Part shown: positions 25,201 through 33,565 of the stretch, in pieces
Position numbering within the stretch: position 1 is the first letter of the stretch
Layout of the letters: the number at the start of each line of letters is the position of its first letter
NCBI RefSeq assembly: GCF_000003815.2
Contig: NC_049980.1
Coordinates: forward strand, 31,057,045-31,121,044
Direction: 5' to 3'
Length of the DNA: 64,000 nt
Source of the DNA: Branchiostoma floridae
Taxonomy: Eukaryota; Chordata; Leptocardii; Amphioxiformes; Branchiostomatidae
Program-made: the position numbers and the translations under genes
The notes under the pieces: generated by a model
What the model saw: the letters and a program-made list of their open reading frames with translations, nothing else
The model's database searches: none
What the model was told of the DNA's origin: nothing

Positions 25201-28200
25201 AAGTAAAGTTTAAACTTTAAAGTTATATCTGTGCAGCGGCTGCGGCCATTTGTGGCCCTTGTAGCCGACTCAACTGGTAGTATAGCCTCACAAAGTTATT
25301 TTCGGTGGATTAAGCAAAGCTACGCATAGTTCAACCTCCTGTATCAACTTATCAATCAATGGATACCCCTTCCTTCATGGAGAAGATATTCACAATAGTT
25401 ATGTAACGCGACAAGTAAGCAGAAATGCAAACAATGAAATCATAAGTACAACTCTTCAAGGTTTTTTTTCGATTACTTAAAACAGCACATCTGTCTATCA
25501 AGAAAAAGACGAGCTCATACCTATGTAAGACGGTTCTTTCTGGTCCAGCGGTACCTTGTAGCACAGGTACGTGTCATGCTGGAAAACAGAAAACAACACA
25601 TTACCTAGGAGAAGGTGTCACTGGCGACCCAGTATCATATCCAGTTTCTTGAGTAATTGCTATTTGCTAATTGGCGTATCTCATTACGTGAATGTCTAAC
25701 CTTCATCGACGGACCGAGAAGGAAGGCACACATTGAAGGGAGCCATAATTAAAGCAGGTACCGGACTGACGAGAGCTGTTACAATAATAATGATAATGGT
25801 TTATTTGATTCTGAAATTTTGTACAGCCTGCTCACATCGCAGACAAAAGCTGAATTGCGTAGGGACTTTTACATGGCCAGTTGAATCCTCGATAAAACAG
25901 TAGCCGATATCACATATACGAGATTCAAAAAACGGATTGCCCGCATCATTGATCGCTGAACCTTGCGGCACAGAAGAAGAGGCAGTGGCCCTCATCAACT
26001 TCTAAATATTACCCACAATGCCTCACACTGCGCAGGCGCACTTCAATCCGTGCACTAGCTTATAGCTCCAAATTGCCCCTCCTCATGGATGTTATTCTCA
26101 GGTGAGAGTGCATTACGGACCCTGAGTGCATTACTGCTCCGATAATGCGGCATTCACGGCGGTCTTCAGTGCCTCGCGGACTGCCGTAAGTCTTTGAGCG
26201 CTGATAAAATTCGATAAGACCACAAATATTGCCCTAATCCTTTTAGCGATTCGGTGTATGCGCCTCACGACAGTAGCAGAAAAAATACCTTGTGTATATA
26301 AGGAAGCCTACTAAAAAGTAGAACGGTGCGTCAAAGAGCGGCAGTATAAAGCTGGCCCCTGTTCGTAATTGAGTTGGTGTGTGGTGTTGGGAATTTCGAA
26401 TTTTTTTCATACTTTCTGGGTATATTTTTCGGCTAAGCAACAGTAGACCAATATTAATTTCAGGTTGCGCCTCAAGGAAAGTTCTATACGCTACATGCTG
26501 GATGATTATCGTGTTTTTCTTATCTATTCCTCAGACGCCCTTCAGATCAGATGATTCACATATAAAAGAAAAACGGATTGCTGTATGGTGATGCCCAAGA
26601 ACACTTTGTGTTATGTGTTACAATGTTATGTTAACTGAATTGAAATAAACATCACTGCTGTAACGAGACATATATTTCTTTCAAAAAGGAACTAGTATGT
26701 AACGTTAACGCATATATTTAGTATGAAAATAAAGCAGAACAACATAGTCGAGAGGTACACCCTTACCAACCTCACAAACTCTATACACCATGATCCTATC
26801 CAATATCAAAAGTGAGTTTTTTATGTGATTTTTCAAGTCGAAAGGAATAAAGTATAGTAGCTGGTAGTTTACTCTAAATTCTGTACAAACAATTCACATA
26901 AATCTGCATTGATACCGTATGTTTTTTCAAGCATATCAAGATCACAAAAGTAGCCAAGCAAGATTTACTTTGCAGATGGAAGTAAAGTCTGCAAGATTTT
27001 CAGCAGACATCCGCTACCGCAAAAGAGGATAATGTCAGAGAAGAATATCTAAGCAACTGGCCGTATCTCGGTAAACCCGTCTTGCTTTCCAAGCCAGAGA
27101 GGTCCACTTTCTGTCAAGTAGCATTTTATAGGTATTAGTGAGTGACACGAATACAACCGGTTGACATGTCGCCGACCCTTTTGCTACGAAAGGAGAGTCA
27201 TGTTGTCAATTGTATACATCTAAACGTTTTAACGTAGATGTATGTTTGTTCCTATGAACATGTGTCTGGGGAGAGCCATACCCCGGGCACGTAAAAGAAC
27301 CTGCCACATGTGCGATGGTGTGGTGTGAGCGGTTCAAACCTACAGTACCTTGGCCGCACCTGGGGCAATTACTGTCGTATTGAGGTCACCTGAGTGGCGC
27401 CGAATGGCAGCTCGCTCCAGACCCTTGCGATTTAGCCCCGCCTATTGTAAGCTCCTCGCAATTCAGCCCCTGGCTGCAAAGAGTGAGTAGTCGGCCCACG
27501 CAATAACGCAATAACAAGCAATAACGCAATAACAACATGTGGAATACATAGGTGTTTATCCCACGTAGTACCATCACTAATTCATTAATTCAATTGGCTG
27601 TGCATTGATCCAATATGCTGAGCCTTAAAAGTTTCCTATGAAAGATTGATGGTGTGTTTCATGTTATCTACATAAGGCCACAGCAAGTAAATATTATGGA
27701 TTACATTATCGCGCTCATGAATTTTCACCTGATTGCAGAAAAAACAAGTTTTTTTCGCGCTATCTCATTATTTTTACACTCTACATCCATGAAATGCACT
27801 TGCCGTGGTCTAAATACTAACTTTCCCTGGGTATGATGTTCTCCAAATGACGTTTTTTCAGAGTTAGATCGATGCATAATGGTCGTGTAAGTCGACTTGC
27901 TGTGGCCATGTTGATTTGATCATATGGATGACATCAATTTTCGGCCGTTTCAAAAAATGTTTTCAGCCATATTATAAATCGTAAACAGACTAGATACATT
28001 CCGTAGATTGCAAAAACATATCGGGAAACAGACACTAATGTCATAGAATGTCAATTAAGTCCATTCCAATATCAGAGAGGAAGATGTTTAAAACAGAAAT
28101 GAAGATTTTATAATTTTGTATACCATAGAGTCAATTCCGAGACACCATGAGGGTTTTTAGACAATAATTGTAATAAGTTGGAATTATTTTGAATAAAAGA

Positions 28201-31200
28201 ATATCTCAGCCCCAATAATTATAATTTTTTCAAAAATATCAATATGGAATTTTGAATCTATTTGAATTTCTTTTAATACTTTGGAAACATTTTGAAAAAA
28301 TCTCTTTATTTACAATAATTTTCAAACATCTGCAGGATTCTTTCACTTTTAGAAATATTTACAAAAAAATGGTAAACCTTGCCAAATGGTAGAATTAATC
28401 CATTGCCCCATAAAAGTTAGCCCCTTTTGTCTACATGGTATATTTTTAGATTTCACTGATGGGCACTGGTGGGTCCTTTGTGGTAGGCCATTGACATGAC
28501 ACCCAACCATACTTTGCAAGGATGTGTGAATTGCTTTCTTCCTAGCCCACTGACCCAATATTACAAAAAATGGTAGAAAATTGTAAATAAAGGCAAAATG
28601 CTGTTACCATTGTTCACAAGCTGTTAGAAGTATTCTGTTCCACATTGTGAATATTTCAAAGGTTTAACAGACCGGGGAAAATATTTAGAAAGTTCAAATA
28701 GCATTAGAAATATTTCAAAAGTATAAAATCTATTGGACATATAATTGAAAACAATTGAAACCATTTGTAAATTATGACAATGGCAACCCTCGCGGTGACT
28801 CGGAATCGACTCTACTCCGTGTTTTAAGTTATTTACTTCAGCCTTCCTGACCACTTATATTTCACTATGCTTAAGGTTATACAGTATTGCCATTCCTGTG
28901 TATTTTTCGGTCCCTACTTGTAGACTATCCAATATCAGTAACGCTGCCTGAGAGTTTGTGTAATGTACTTTGTCCCATTTGCTAATAAATAAACGATGAA
29001 AACGATTTTTGGCCAAAATTCTTTTTTTTACTATTCTCACGCCCGCGTCAGCTTAGTGGTTCCCAGGGGATGTCATCCATATAATGAAATCTACATGGCC
29101 CCAATGGGAAATAATTGGCGTTTCTCCGCAATGAATCAATGGCCGCCTCCGCGCCGTGGCCTATTCACGACTTCACATCGATCTCAGAAAGAGGAATCCT
29201 CGCTCTAATGCAGCTTATGAACACCTGCTAATAGGCTTAGCTACAGGGGCGGTAAATCTTGTCGCCACTGTGCGAGGATGTATGCTTTTCTTTTGACCTG
29301 CCCAAAGATATCTACGAATCGTTATAAAATGACTCCGACACCATATTTTGCAGCCCTTCTCAATGGCCCGATCCCAAAAGTCCACTCCTGTTCGATCATG
29401 GTTCTATTTCGAACACCTCCGTCAAAATAGCTATTTCTGTCCAATGGGGTAGTTTCTGACGGAGGTGTTCGATATAGAATAGGGGGTTCTATCTGTTCGA
29501 TATGGCGTTCGACAGGATCGGTCCATTACACCGCCGAGTTGATCACAAGTTGAAATCCCCTATCAATATTGTTAACTATTGCCCTGCAGTAATAACTATT
29601 TACGTCGTCATCATCTGTGTTGTCTTATGGTGTTGATAATCCTGTAAAACGTTAGGTTTATTATTTTGTTTTTTTATTACTTTACTATGTTCACTTTAAT
29701 GTACCTGTGTGTTTGTTTTAATGCCTGAATACCCAATTCAGCACGCTACAGAGCTGGCATGTATTTGGAGATTTGACCTGCAATCAATAAACTATCAATA
29801 AGATATGGAGGAAAGGGGAACTGGTAGATGATAGTCATGGACATCACCAATAGTCACAAATGTCTATTTCTTAATTTCTTGGTTTGCCTGCTCAACACAC
29901 CCAACTAGCCTGTGGCTATTACAAAGTACTAGCCCTGCTGAAAAAGCAGAGACGGATGTCATTGGTGATGAAATCTTGACTTGGTGCGGATGGGATGATG
30001 ATGAAATCTTGAACACTCGCGGCGGTTTGTTTTTTTCGCGCTGAACTCTCAAGTTAGAATTTACGATATTGCAATGGCTACTGCACTACAAATTGCTTTC
30101 ATGGCAAACGTTAAACACCACGCAAACCGGATACCGCAAAATCAACTTCCCTCCAAAATAAATAAATTTTCAATAGATTTGCAGTATGTTGATGACAAAC
30201 CTCTAGATATGGAACCAAATAACTACCTCACCATGCACCAAACATTGGGTCCTTTCGTCAAACAATTCAGATATATATATATATTTTAAAACCTGTTGGT
30301 TGGCATTACGTTAACATCACCTGAGTTTTACTAGGCTTCCAAAAAGGAAGCAACAATTTGAAACATATGGCAGCGATCTTTAACGCATGGTGATCATTTG
30401 ATCGATTGTATTCCTGTGACATACCTCTCTTGTTTTGAAAGTGTTTAAAGCTGCCTACATGGATTTTGATGTTGATGATAGCTATCTTCTTGCTCCCAAC
30501 GTACGTATGTATACGTATCTACCAACACGTTGGACAATTTATATCCCATTCCATGCAGAAAATAAGTCAACCTGTAATTAGCCAGCGAAAGGGTATATCA
30601 CCCTGTCGTGTGTAAGCACGTCGACCGATGATGATGATGACCGATGATAATGATGATGAAAAAAATGGTTATGATTTTCCAAATTCATATCCAGTTACTT
30701 GAGTAACAATCATTCTGTGTATCTTATTACCTGGATGTCTAACCTTCATCGACGCATTTCTGTTTTTATACTTCATATACCACTGTTTTGCTTTGCTTGC
30801 AACCAGCCTTCTAACATGTATTTTCACTAATGTGTCTATAATATCTGATGAATACTGTGGCGTTAGTACATGGCCGCTTATCATGCATGACCGCCACTCA
30901 GCGGGCCTCATGCCCCCACAGAGAGTACTTCCACCCCGGCATCAACTCCGTTAATTAGAGAATACGGGATCGTTCATTGCATGTGCTTCCGCTGAGGAAA
31001 CGTACGGTTTATTTTCCACGAAAGGTTTTCATGTTCACCATGTGCGGAATATATAGATATTCGTAAGAGGCGATGGGTTAACATTTACTTGGAGGGAGGA
31101 ATCCGTTTTAGCGCGGTAATAAATAACCGGCGCCATCTTGTCTCGTGTATGCTTGTCTGTACTTTTATGTAAACATGTCGTAGAATAACTGATGAGTGTG

Positions 31201-32091
31201 ACATGCAAATGACACGGACACCAGCCCGCCTGAGTACCCTTCCTAGGGGAATAGATACGCGAAACAGCTCACTTAAATGTGTACTCAGCCAAGGACATGA
31301 CAGTAACAATTTGCGAACAAGGTACGATAGTCCCCCGCGGTTGCGACTAACATTTAAGAAAATGCAGTGCTTTTAGCGGGGGCGATTTTCGTGAGTGGAA
31401 ATTTTCGGAATATTATTAAATCAGCATTGACATTCATACCGCCTCGTGAAAAAAAAACGCGAGCTGTATCTGGGATGGACCATCCACCTTGTTCAGGGTG
31501 CCTTAGGGAGAACTGTTGCTAGCTCACAATATGTTCTATCTGTTGATGTGTAATGATTTCACAGAGAGGGAGTAGCCTGCATCGTAGACATAGACCGTAT
31601 GCACACATCAGCGTTAGGTTGGCAAACATTTTCAGAATGCCTTGCCAAGCCTACGATAAATTGTTGCAACACGATATAGTTTAAACTTCGTGACTATGCA
31701 TTCTTGCCATTGCCTCAATTTGCATTCATAAATGACAAAAAAACATACATATTTCGTGCAAAAAGGTAATTTCTCATTTCCGCTGCCCTACGCCGCACCA
31801 TCATCAATGTAATGACTACACGATACACTGCAGCCTAAACGTTAAGTCAATACGGGCGCGGTTGGAAAGTGAATGCGCAACATGTGCTAACACGGGCAAG
31901 CTTCCTTCCCTTGTACCTACCTTTTCCGGGCTAACGTCGGGCATTCGGATGTCCACGCTGTATTCTGACCCGTCTCGCCGATATTCGGGATCGTCTAGAT
32001 CTTCCAGCCACTTTTGGGAGCGCCCCGGAGCCCCCCAAACGGTCACGACCAGCAGCAGTCCCAGCCACCATCCTCGCCGTGCGTCCGCCAT
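7067..32091 (-). CDS. PHM: Peptidylglycine alpha-hydroxylating monooxygenase (PHM), complete 12-exon gene
   Basis: PHM hydroxylates the alpha carbon of C-terminal glycine in secreted peptides, using copper, ascorbate and O2, the first step of peptide alpha-amidation in the secretory pathway. Joined exons: 32091-31921, 25578-25521, 25067-24977, 17879-17773, 15627-15544, 14733-14685, 12858-12791, 12127-12047, 9670-9594, 8937-8884, 7619-7570, 7214-7067. They total 1038 nt, 345 residues plus TGA. All borders are GT/AG and all phases agree. An N-terminal signal peptide is followed by the PHM core. CuA ligands are H89, H90 and H162; CuB ligands are H232, H234 (HAH) and M304. Substrate residues R230, N306 and Y308 match rat R240, N316 and Y318. 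There is no PAL domain or membrane segment, so this is the monofunctional form known from insects, unlike bifunctional vertebrate PAM. The assignment is by remembered family motifs. Confidence 0.93.
7484..7515. repeat. (TCTG)n microsatellite
   Basis: About eight copies of the tetranucleotide, with one TCTA interruption. Confidence 0.9.
7570..7619 (-). CDS. PHM: PHM exon 11
   Basis: It encodes AARCSYKSDLDHTVRI(G), matching the family's AARCVFTGEGRTEATHIG, with the Cys equivalent to rat C293. Acceptor TACCACAG, donor ATCGG|GTAAGT. Confidence 0.92.
7770..8075. repeat. ~145-bp tandem duplication in a PHM intron
   Basis: The word AAAAAATGGAAGCTGTAAAC with the following ~120 bp occurs twice, starting near 7778 and 7928. 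Each copy continues through GCTTTTTGATTGG and CAGAGGTGAACC to CACAGAACACAA. Confidence 0.85.
8268..8336 (+). repeat. tRNA-like / SINE head relic
   Basis: TAGCTTAGTGGT resembles a Pol III A box and GGGATCGAATCC a B box, about 25 bp apart, with a GCGT/ACGC anticodon-like stem between them. T-rich sequence follows. The acceptor and T stems do not pair well, so it is more likely a decayed SINE head than a working tRNA. Confidence 0.3.
8884..8937 (-). CDS. PHM: PHM exon 10
   Basis: It encodes MFYPVSDKTLTIKNGDIL, aligning with AFYPVGHPVDVSFGDLL. Both borders are phase 0 (acceptor CCTACCAG, donor ACTG|GTAGGT). Confidence 0.9.
9594..9670 (-). CDS. PHM: PHM exon 9
   Basis: It encodes (G)AVVSGYRVRQDKWTLIGK and then KSPQRPQ, matching the family's KVVSGYRVRNGQWTLIGRQSPQ. 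Acceptor ACGTCAG, donor CACAG|GTTAGG; exit phase 0. Confidence 0.93.
9671..12046 (-). other. PHM intron 8
   Basis: This intron holds a (GAAA)n tract near 11633-11650, followed by a palindrome around CCATACCATATATGGTATGG (11677-11696). I saw no other recognisable element. Confidence 0.6.
11630..11705. repeat. (GAAA)n tract plus ATATAT-centred palindrome
   Basis: GAAAGAAAGAAAGAAAGAAA is followed 30 bp later by a 20-bp perfect palindrome centred near 11686. The flanking TTTCAC and CTGAAA roughly extend the symmetry. Confidence 0.7.
12047..12127 (-). CDS. PHM: PHM exon 8: CuB HxH motif
   Basis: It encodes (A)NLDTACLYRDEPVLHPFAF and then RVHAHKL. FRVHAHKLG matches YRVHTHHLG: H232 and H234 are the CuB ligands and R230 is the substrate-carboxylate Arg. 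The Cys (rat C227) is kept. Acceptor TCTCCAG, donor CTAG|GTAAGT. Confidence 0.93.
   Translation of the reverse strand, partial: PISTLPASIGTNLCFTRLPSESTLTS
12235..12790. repeat. Local direct duplication interrupted by MITE D
   Basis: Copy 1 (about 12245-12625 without the insert) and copy 2 (about 12636-12782) share GGTTACAGTCAGCAACAGC / CGTTACATTCAGCATCAGC, then CAACAAAGAGTCCATGTCAT / CAACAAAGAGTCCATATCAT, then an AATCTTGCAGT-like end. A run of G lies at 12538-12549. Confidence 0.7.
12271..12519. mobile_element. MITE family D, ~250 bp, TTA target duplication (PIF/Harbinger-like)
   Basis: Inverted ends ACCCCCTTTCC...GCGACCTCAAA (12273-12335) and TTTGAGGTCGC...GGAAAGGGGGT (12459-12513) flank a short AT-rich core. 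TTA flanks each side. The second copy of the local tandem duplication (from ~12642) has no insert, giving the empty site. A 3-bp TTA duplication is typical of PIF/Harbinger MITEs. No transposase is present. Confidence 0.7.
12791..12858 (-). CDS. PHM: PHM exon 7
   Basis: It encodes QKYMAGVYLLGVGAGAIPA and then HST, aligning with PQPLIAGMYLMMSVDTVIPAG; the AGVYL...IPA frame is conserved between the two copper domains. Acceptor GCCACAG, donor ACAG|GTACGT. Confidence 0.9.
12859..14684 (-). other. PHM intron 6, containing an assembly gap
   Basis: There is nothing recognisable beyond the 100-N gap. Short frames on both strands at 13416-13755 lack homology, and the minus-strand one reads through the gap. 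Confidence 0.6.
13292..13391. other. Assembly gap (100 N)
   Basis: Exactly 100 N, the usual placeholder for a gap of unknown size. It lies within PHM intron 6, so no PHM exon is lost. Confidence 0.97.
14685..14733 (-). CDS. PHM: PHM exon 6
   Basis: It encodes (G)GATDESGVGLRVTDT(P), aligning with the family's NKDCSGVSLHLTRLP. The Cys of that segment (rat C186) is replaced by Glu. Acceptor CTTCCCAG, donor CTCC|GTGAGT. At 49 bp it is the shortest exon of the gene. Confidence 0.9.
15544..15627 (-). CDS. PHM: PHM exon 5: third CuA histidine
   Basis: It encodes (D)VGFKIGGNTDVKYLVLQVH and then YNDVTKFK. VLQVHYND corresponds to the family's VLQVHYGD, whose His (rat H172, here H162) is the third CuA ligand. 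Acceptor TCCACAG, donor AAAG|GTCAGC; phase 1 in and out. Confidence 0.93.
16308..16560. mobile_element. MITE family C, copy 1
   Basis: Inverted ends CCTTAAGGTGCACCCTCACC (16308) and GGTGAGAGTGCGCCTTTAGG (to 16560) continue for ~50 bp each, including GCGGCATTGCTG / CAGCAATGCCGC. The core is AT-rich and has no transposase. Confidence 0.75.
16556..16846. mobile_element. MITE family A, copy 1
   Basis: The left end TTAGG..GTCACATTTTC runs into AACCGGGGCCCGGCCGGG; the right end is GCCCGGTCGGGCGCCGGTTT. The AT-rich interior with a CTTTTATATCAT word is shared with the other copies. The left end overlaps the right end of MITE C. Confidence 0.75.
17358..17632. repeat. ~145-bp tandem duplication
   Basis: CAAGCAGCTGTAAAGGTCCGG near 17379 recurs as CAAGCAGCTGTAAAGATCCG near 17528. 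Both continue through TTTTACTGATTTTG-like sequence to TAGTTCTTTA and TTTTGTATTTGTTGTA. Confidence 0.8.
17773..17879 (-). CDS. PHM: PHM exon 4
   Basis: It encodes W107 (split) and then NCGEMSGSTIHPTCQQGAQI, followed by LYAWAMDAPELKLPK. The piece ILYAWAMDAP matches the family's ILYAWARNAP. Two cysteines align with rat C126 and C131. Acceptor GTTGTCAG, donor AAAAG|GTATAG; phase 2 in, phase 1 out. Confidence 0.93.
19397..19591. mobile_element. MITE family A, copy 2
   Basis: The best-preserved copy. CTAGGTCACATTTCCAAACC and its near-perfect inverse GGTTTGGAAATGTGACCTA bound ~195 bp. Both arms continue into GGGGCCCGGCCGGG / CCCGATCGGGCCCC. The interior is AT-rich. Confidence 0.85.
19589..19788. 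mobile_element. MITE family A, copy 3 (abuts copy 2)
   Basis: It starts AGGCCTATGTCACATTTCC immediately after copy 2 and ends GTTTGGAAATTAGCCTAA. The arms are GGGGCCCTCCCGGGCAGCTG and CAGCCCGGCCGGGCACC. The two copies lie head to tail with no spacer. Confidence 0.8.
20615..20945. repeat. (GAATA)n pentanucleotide microsatellite
   Basis: The tract is degenerate from ~20615, then nearly perfect GAATA repeats at 20858-20945. Its reverse strand yields a spurious 79-codon FYSIL-repeat frame. Confidence 0.95.
21826..21931. other. Assembly gap (106 N)
   Basis: N run inside PHM intron 3; no exon is missing from the gene model. Confidence 0.97.
21951..22172. mobile_element. Foldback element family B, full copy
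   Basis: Two inverted arms share AGCAATTACTCAAGCAACTG / CAGTTGCTTGAGTAATTTCT and ATAACATCCGTTA / AAGATAACGGATG around a short centre. The outer ends resemble CGTCGATGAAGGTTAGACAT. Related pieces occur at 25633, 30683, 36864 and 55791. Confidence 0.75.
22845..24335. repeat. Alternating A/B tandem repeat (~230 and ~330 bp units)
   Basis: Blocks containing ACGAACGACCTGC..AGCGTAGT, AAATCGCAGTAGCTCAAACGG, AAACAGACGCCA and ACACGCATCCATGTGTT recur near 23060, 23290, 23630, 23845 and 24180. Every second one adds CGAACGTTTGGTTG and AAAAAAGTCGTAGAAACTCG. A decayed fragment begins near 22845. Minus-strand frames of up to 193 codons here are by-products of the repeat. Confidence 0.85.
24977..25067 (-). 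CDS. PHM: PHM exon 3: CuA di-histidine
   Basis: It encodes VGFEPKVEDHAAHHILLYGC and onward to the split codon of W107. HHILLYGC corresponds to the family's VHHMLLFGC, whose two histidines bind CuA. The conserved Cys (rat C114) is present. Acceptor CGTTTCAG, donor TTGTG|GTAAGT, phases 1 and 2. The exon sits beside a (TTTG)n tract and contains a chance Pol III B-box-like word on the plus strand, so it is easily mistaken for a SINE. Confidence 0.92.
25068..25520 (-). other. PHM intron 2
   Basis: A 453-bp intron with a (TTTG)n run at 25083-25118 close to the exon 3 acceptor. Nothing else is recognised. Confidence 0.8.
25083..25118. repeat. (TTTG)n microsatellite
   Basis: About nine tetranucleotide copies 16 bp outside PHM exon 3. 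On the gene's strand it reads (CAAA)n just upstream of the polypyrimidine tract. Confidence 0.95.
25521..25578 (-). CDS. PHM: PHM exon 2
   Basis: It encodes HDTYLCYKVPLDQKEPSYI plus one base, matching the family's SDTYFCMSMRIP strand with its conserved Cys (rat C81). It lies between acceptor TTTTCCAG and donor TAG|GTATGA; entry phase 0, exit phase 1. Confidence 0.92.
25633..25712. repeat. Foldback family B, right-half fragment
   Basis: ATCATATCCAGTTTCTTGAG, GTAATTGCTATTTG, then AATGTCTAACCTTCATCGAC: one arm only. Confidence 0.7.
28126..28814. mobile_element. MITE family E, ~690 bp, TA-flanked (Tc1/mariner-like)
   Basis: The ends TAGAGTCAATTCCGAGACAC and GTGACTCGGAATCGACTCTA are inverted repeats that continue into ATGAGGG / CCCTCGC. 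Each terminates in TA, as expected for a TA target-site duplication. The interior is AT-rich with no transposase frame. Confidence 0.7.
29402..29480. repeat. Short hairpin (inverted repeat)
   Basis: TTTCGAACACCTCCGTCA (29407-29424) and TGACGGAGGTGTTCGATA (29457-29474) are near-perfect inverses around a ~32-nt loop; TTCTAT / ATAGAAT extends the stem. Confidence 0.85.
30683..30754. repeat. Foldback family B, right-half fragment
   Basis: TCATATCCAGTTACTTGAGT through ACCTGGATGTCTAACCTTCA to TCGACG: the same arm as at 25633. Confidence 0.7.
31921..32091 (-). CDS. PHM: PHM exon 1: signal peptide and start of core
   Basis: It encodes residues 1-57. ATG at 32091-32089 has a good context (G at -3, G at +4); an in-frame GTG lies directly upstream and is not needed. 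MADARRGW is followed by the hydrophobic LGLLLVVTVWG, a signal peptide with likely cleavage near GAPGRSQ. The segment YSVDIRMPDVSPEK matches the family's LDIRMPGVTPK. The exon contains no cysteine. Donor AAAG|GTAGGT, phase 0. Confidence 0.92.
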
Positions 32092-32099
32092 CACCGTAA

Positions 32100-32215
32100 C
32101 AGGCCTCTGAATCTATCCCCTCTGTAGCGTCGCGCCGCGTTAAAATTCACCGATCCCTTCCTCTTTAACACTATAATCGAGTCGTCGTCGGGAGCGCGCG
32201 TGGGCGGGAGATACC
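32100..32215 (-). promoter_or_regulatory. Candidate CpG-rich promoter region of PHM
   Basis: The 120 bp upstream of the start codon are CpG-rich relative to the intron sequence. They contain a GC-box-like GGGCGGG core (plus strand near 32200), and no TATA box is visible. The transcription start is not determinable by eye, and an upstream non-coding exon cannot be excluded. Confidence 0.3.
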
Positions 32216-32783
32216 AATTCTATATCTACCCTTGATGATATGAATCAAGCGGCCCGATCCCGTTTCAACTGTGAAATTTGTTTGCTCTGCCAATATGTCA
32301 GGTTCGGATGGTAAAAAACGAGTAGGATATGGAACCAGCGGCAAGCCGAGTTGTGTTTTATGTCGGCGTTGTTTACAAAGCTATCGACTCTGGTCATAAA
32401 AGGCCGGAAACGCACAGAAGCGAAGGTGAAATCTTAGAAGTGGGTTCAACCATTTTCGGGCGGGTTGGAGGTTTTGGCTGCAAGTATATATATATATATT
32501 AAAGAGAATCGTCGTGAAAATTGCTAATAGCGTTCTCTATATCCATCGCTTTGCAAATTCCGTCCGTTGGAGTAAGGTTGATTTTAGGTTTCTTCGTGTC
32601 GCTATCCCCATTTATCATAAAATAAGAACTTCGGCCGTCTTCATCTATTTTTGTCATTAATACAGGAGACGTCGGGGCCGCATGTCGCCATGACGAGCTA
32701 TGACGTGTGAACAAAATTCGCCACCGTTCCTGAGTCTGTTAAAAATTGCCCAGTTGACGTCAATGAAACCTCATTACGGTATT

Positions 32784-33160
32784 GTTTCCGTGCCCCGTAC
32801 GGACGCTGATGTGCGGGCGGCATCACACGCTCGGCCTGCCGCCGGTCACGGGGGTACTCCCCCGGGGGATAACGTTTCCGTGCCCCGTCCGGACCCTGAT
32901 GTAACGCTAATTCGCCTTTACCGGAAGGTTACCTTTATCCGTTGTTTTTACGAAAACAGGGTACAAGTATTTTGAATATCAACGGACTTCAATCTGCGAT
33001 ACTTTGAATTATTCTGAAAATATTTTTGACACCGGCGTCCGTAGGCTTCATATCCCTAGATACCCCGTTGCGGAATACGACGGGTATAGGTTACCCCGCG
33101 AATAAAGGTGAACTAGTGTTACGGGCGGCATCACACGCTCGGTCTGCCGCCGGTCATGGG
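32784..33160. repeat. CpG-rich repeat words
   Basis: GTTTCCGTGCCCCGTACGGA (32784) recurs 90 bp later as GTTTCCGTGCCCCGTCCGGA (32874). CGGGCGGCATCACACGCTCG (from ~32814) recurs at ~33122, followed in both by TCTGCCGCCGGTCA-type sequence. Confidence 0.8.
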
Positions 33161-33380
33161 TGTGTTGTCCCGGTGGAAAAGTCAGAAAAAAAGGCCCGGG
33201 CTTTGCAGGACGAAGACATGTACAACGCCCCTGAGCCGACCCGGGTTAGCCTAACCAAGGAGGTCAAAACAAGATTCCTAAACAACCAGGTAGTTTCCAC
33301 TGAAAATAAAGCCGATTTATTTTTCGACCAAAAAAATGCTATTTTTTACATTTCAATGAGAACGAGTGTGTAACCTCCTT

Positions 33381-33565
33381 GGGCTAACGTCACATTTCCA
33401 AACCGGGGCCCGGTCGGGATGTTTAAAGAAATGCAAAAATTAATAAATTCATACCTAGAAATATACACAAAATGTGCCTATGAATCTTATGTTGACTCTG
33501 TGTAATTTGGTGTCTTTTATATCATACTTTTAGTACCCGGTTTGGATCATGTGACGTAGGCCTTA
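33381..33565. mobile_element. MITE family A, copy 4
   Basis: GTCACATTTCCAAACCGGGG at the left, degenerate CCCGGTTTGGATCATGTGAC then GTAGGCCTTA at the right. The shared interior CCTAGAAATATACACAAA is present. Confidence 0.75.

Larger units (their letters stand above)
25579..31920 (-). other. PHM intron 1
   Basis: This 6.3-kb first intron contains family B halves (25633, 30683), MITE E (28126-28814) and a small hairpin (29402-29480). Short frames such as 30074-30289 have no recognised family. Confidence 0.65.
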
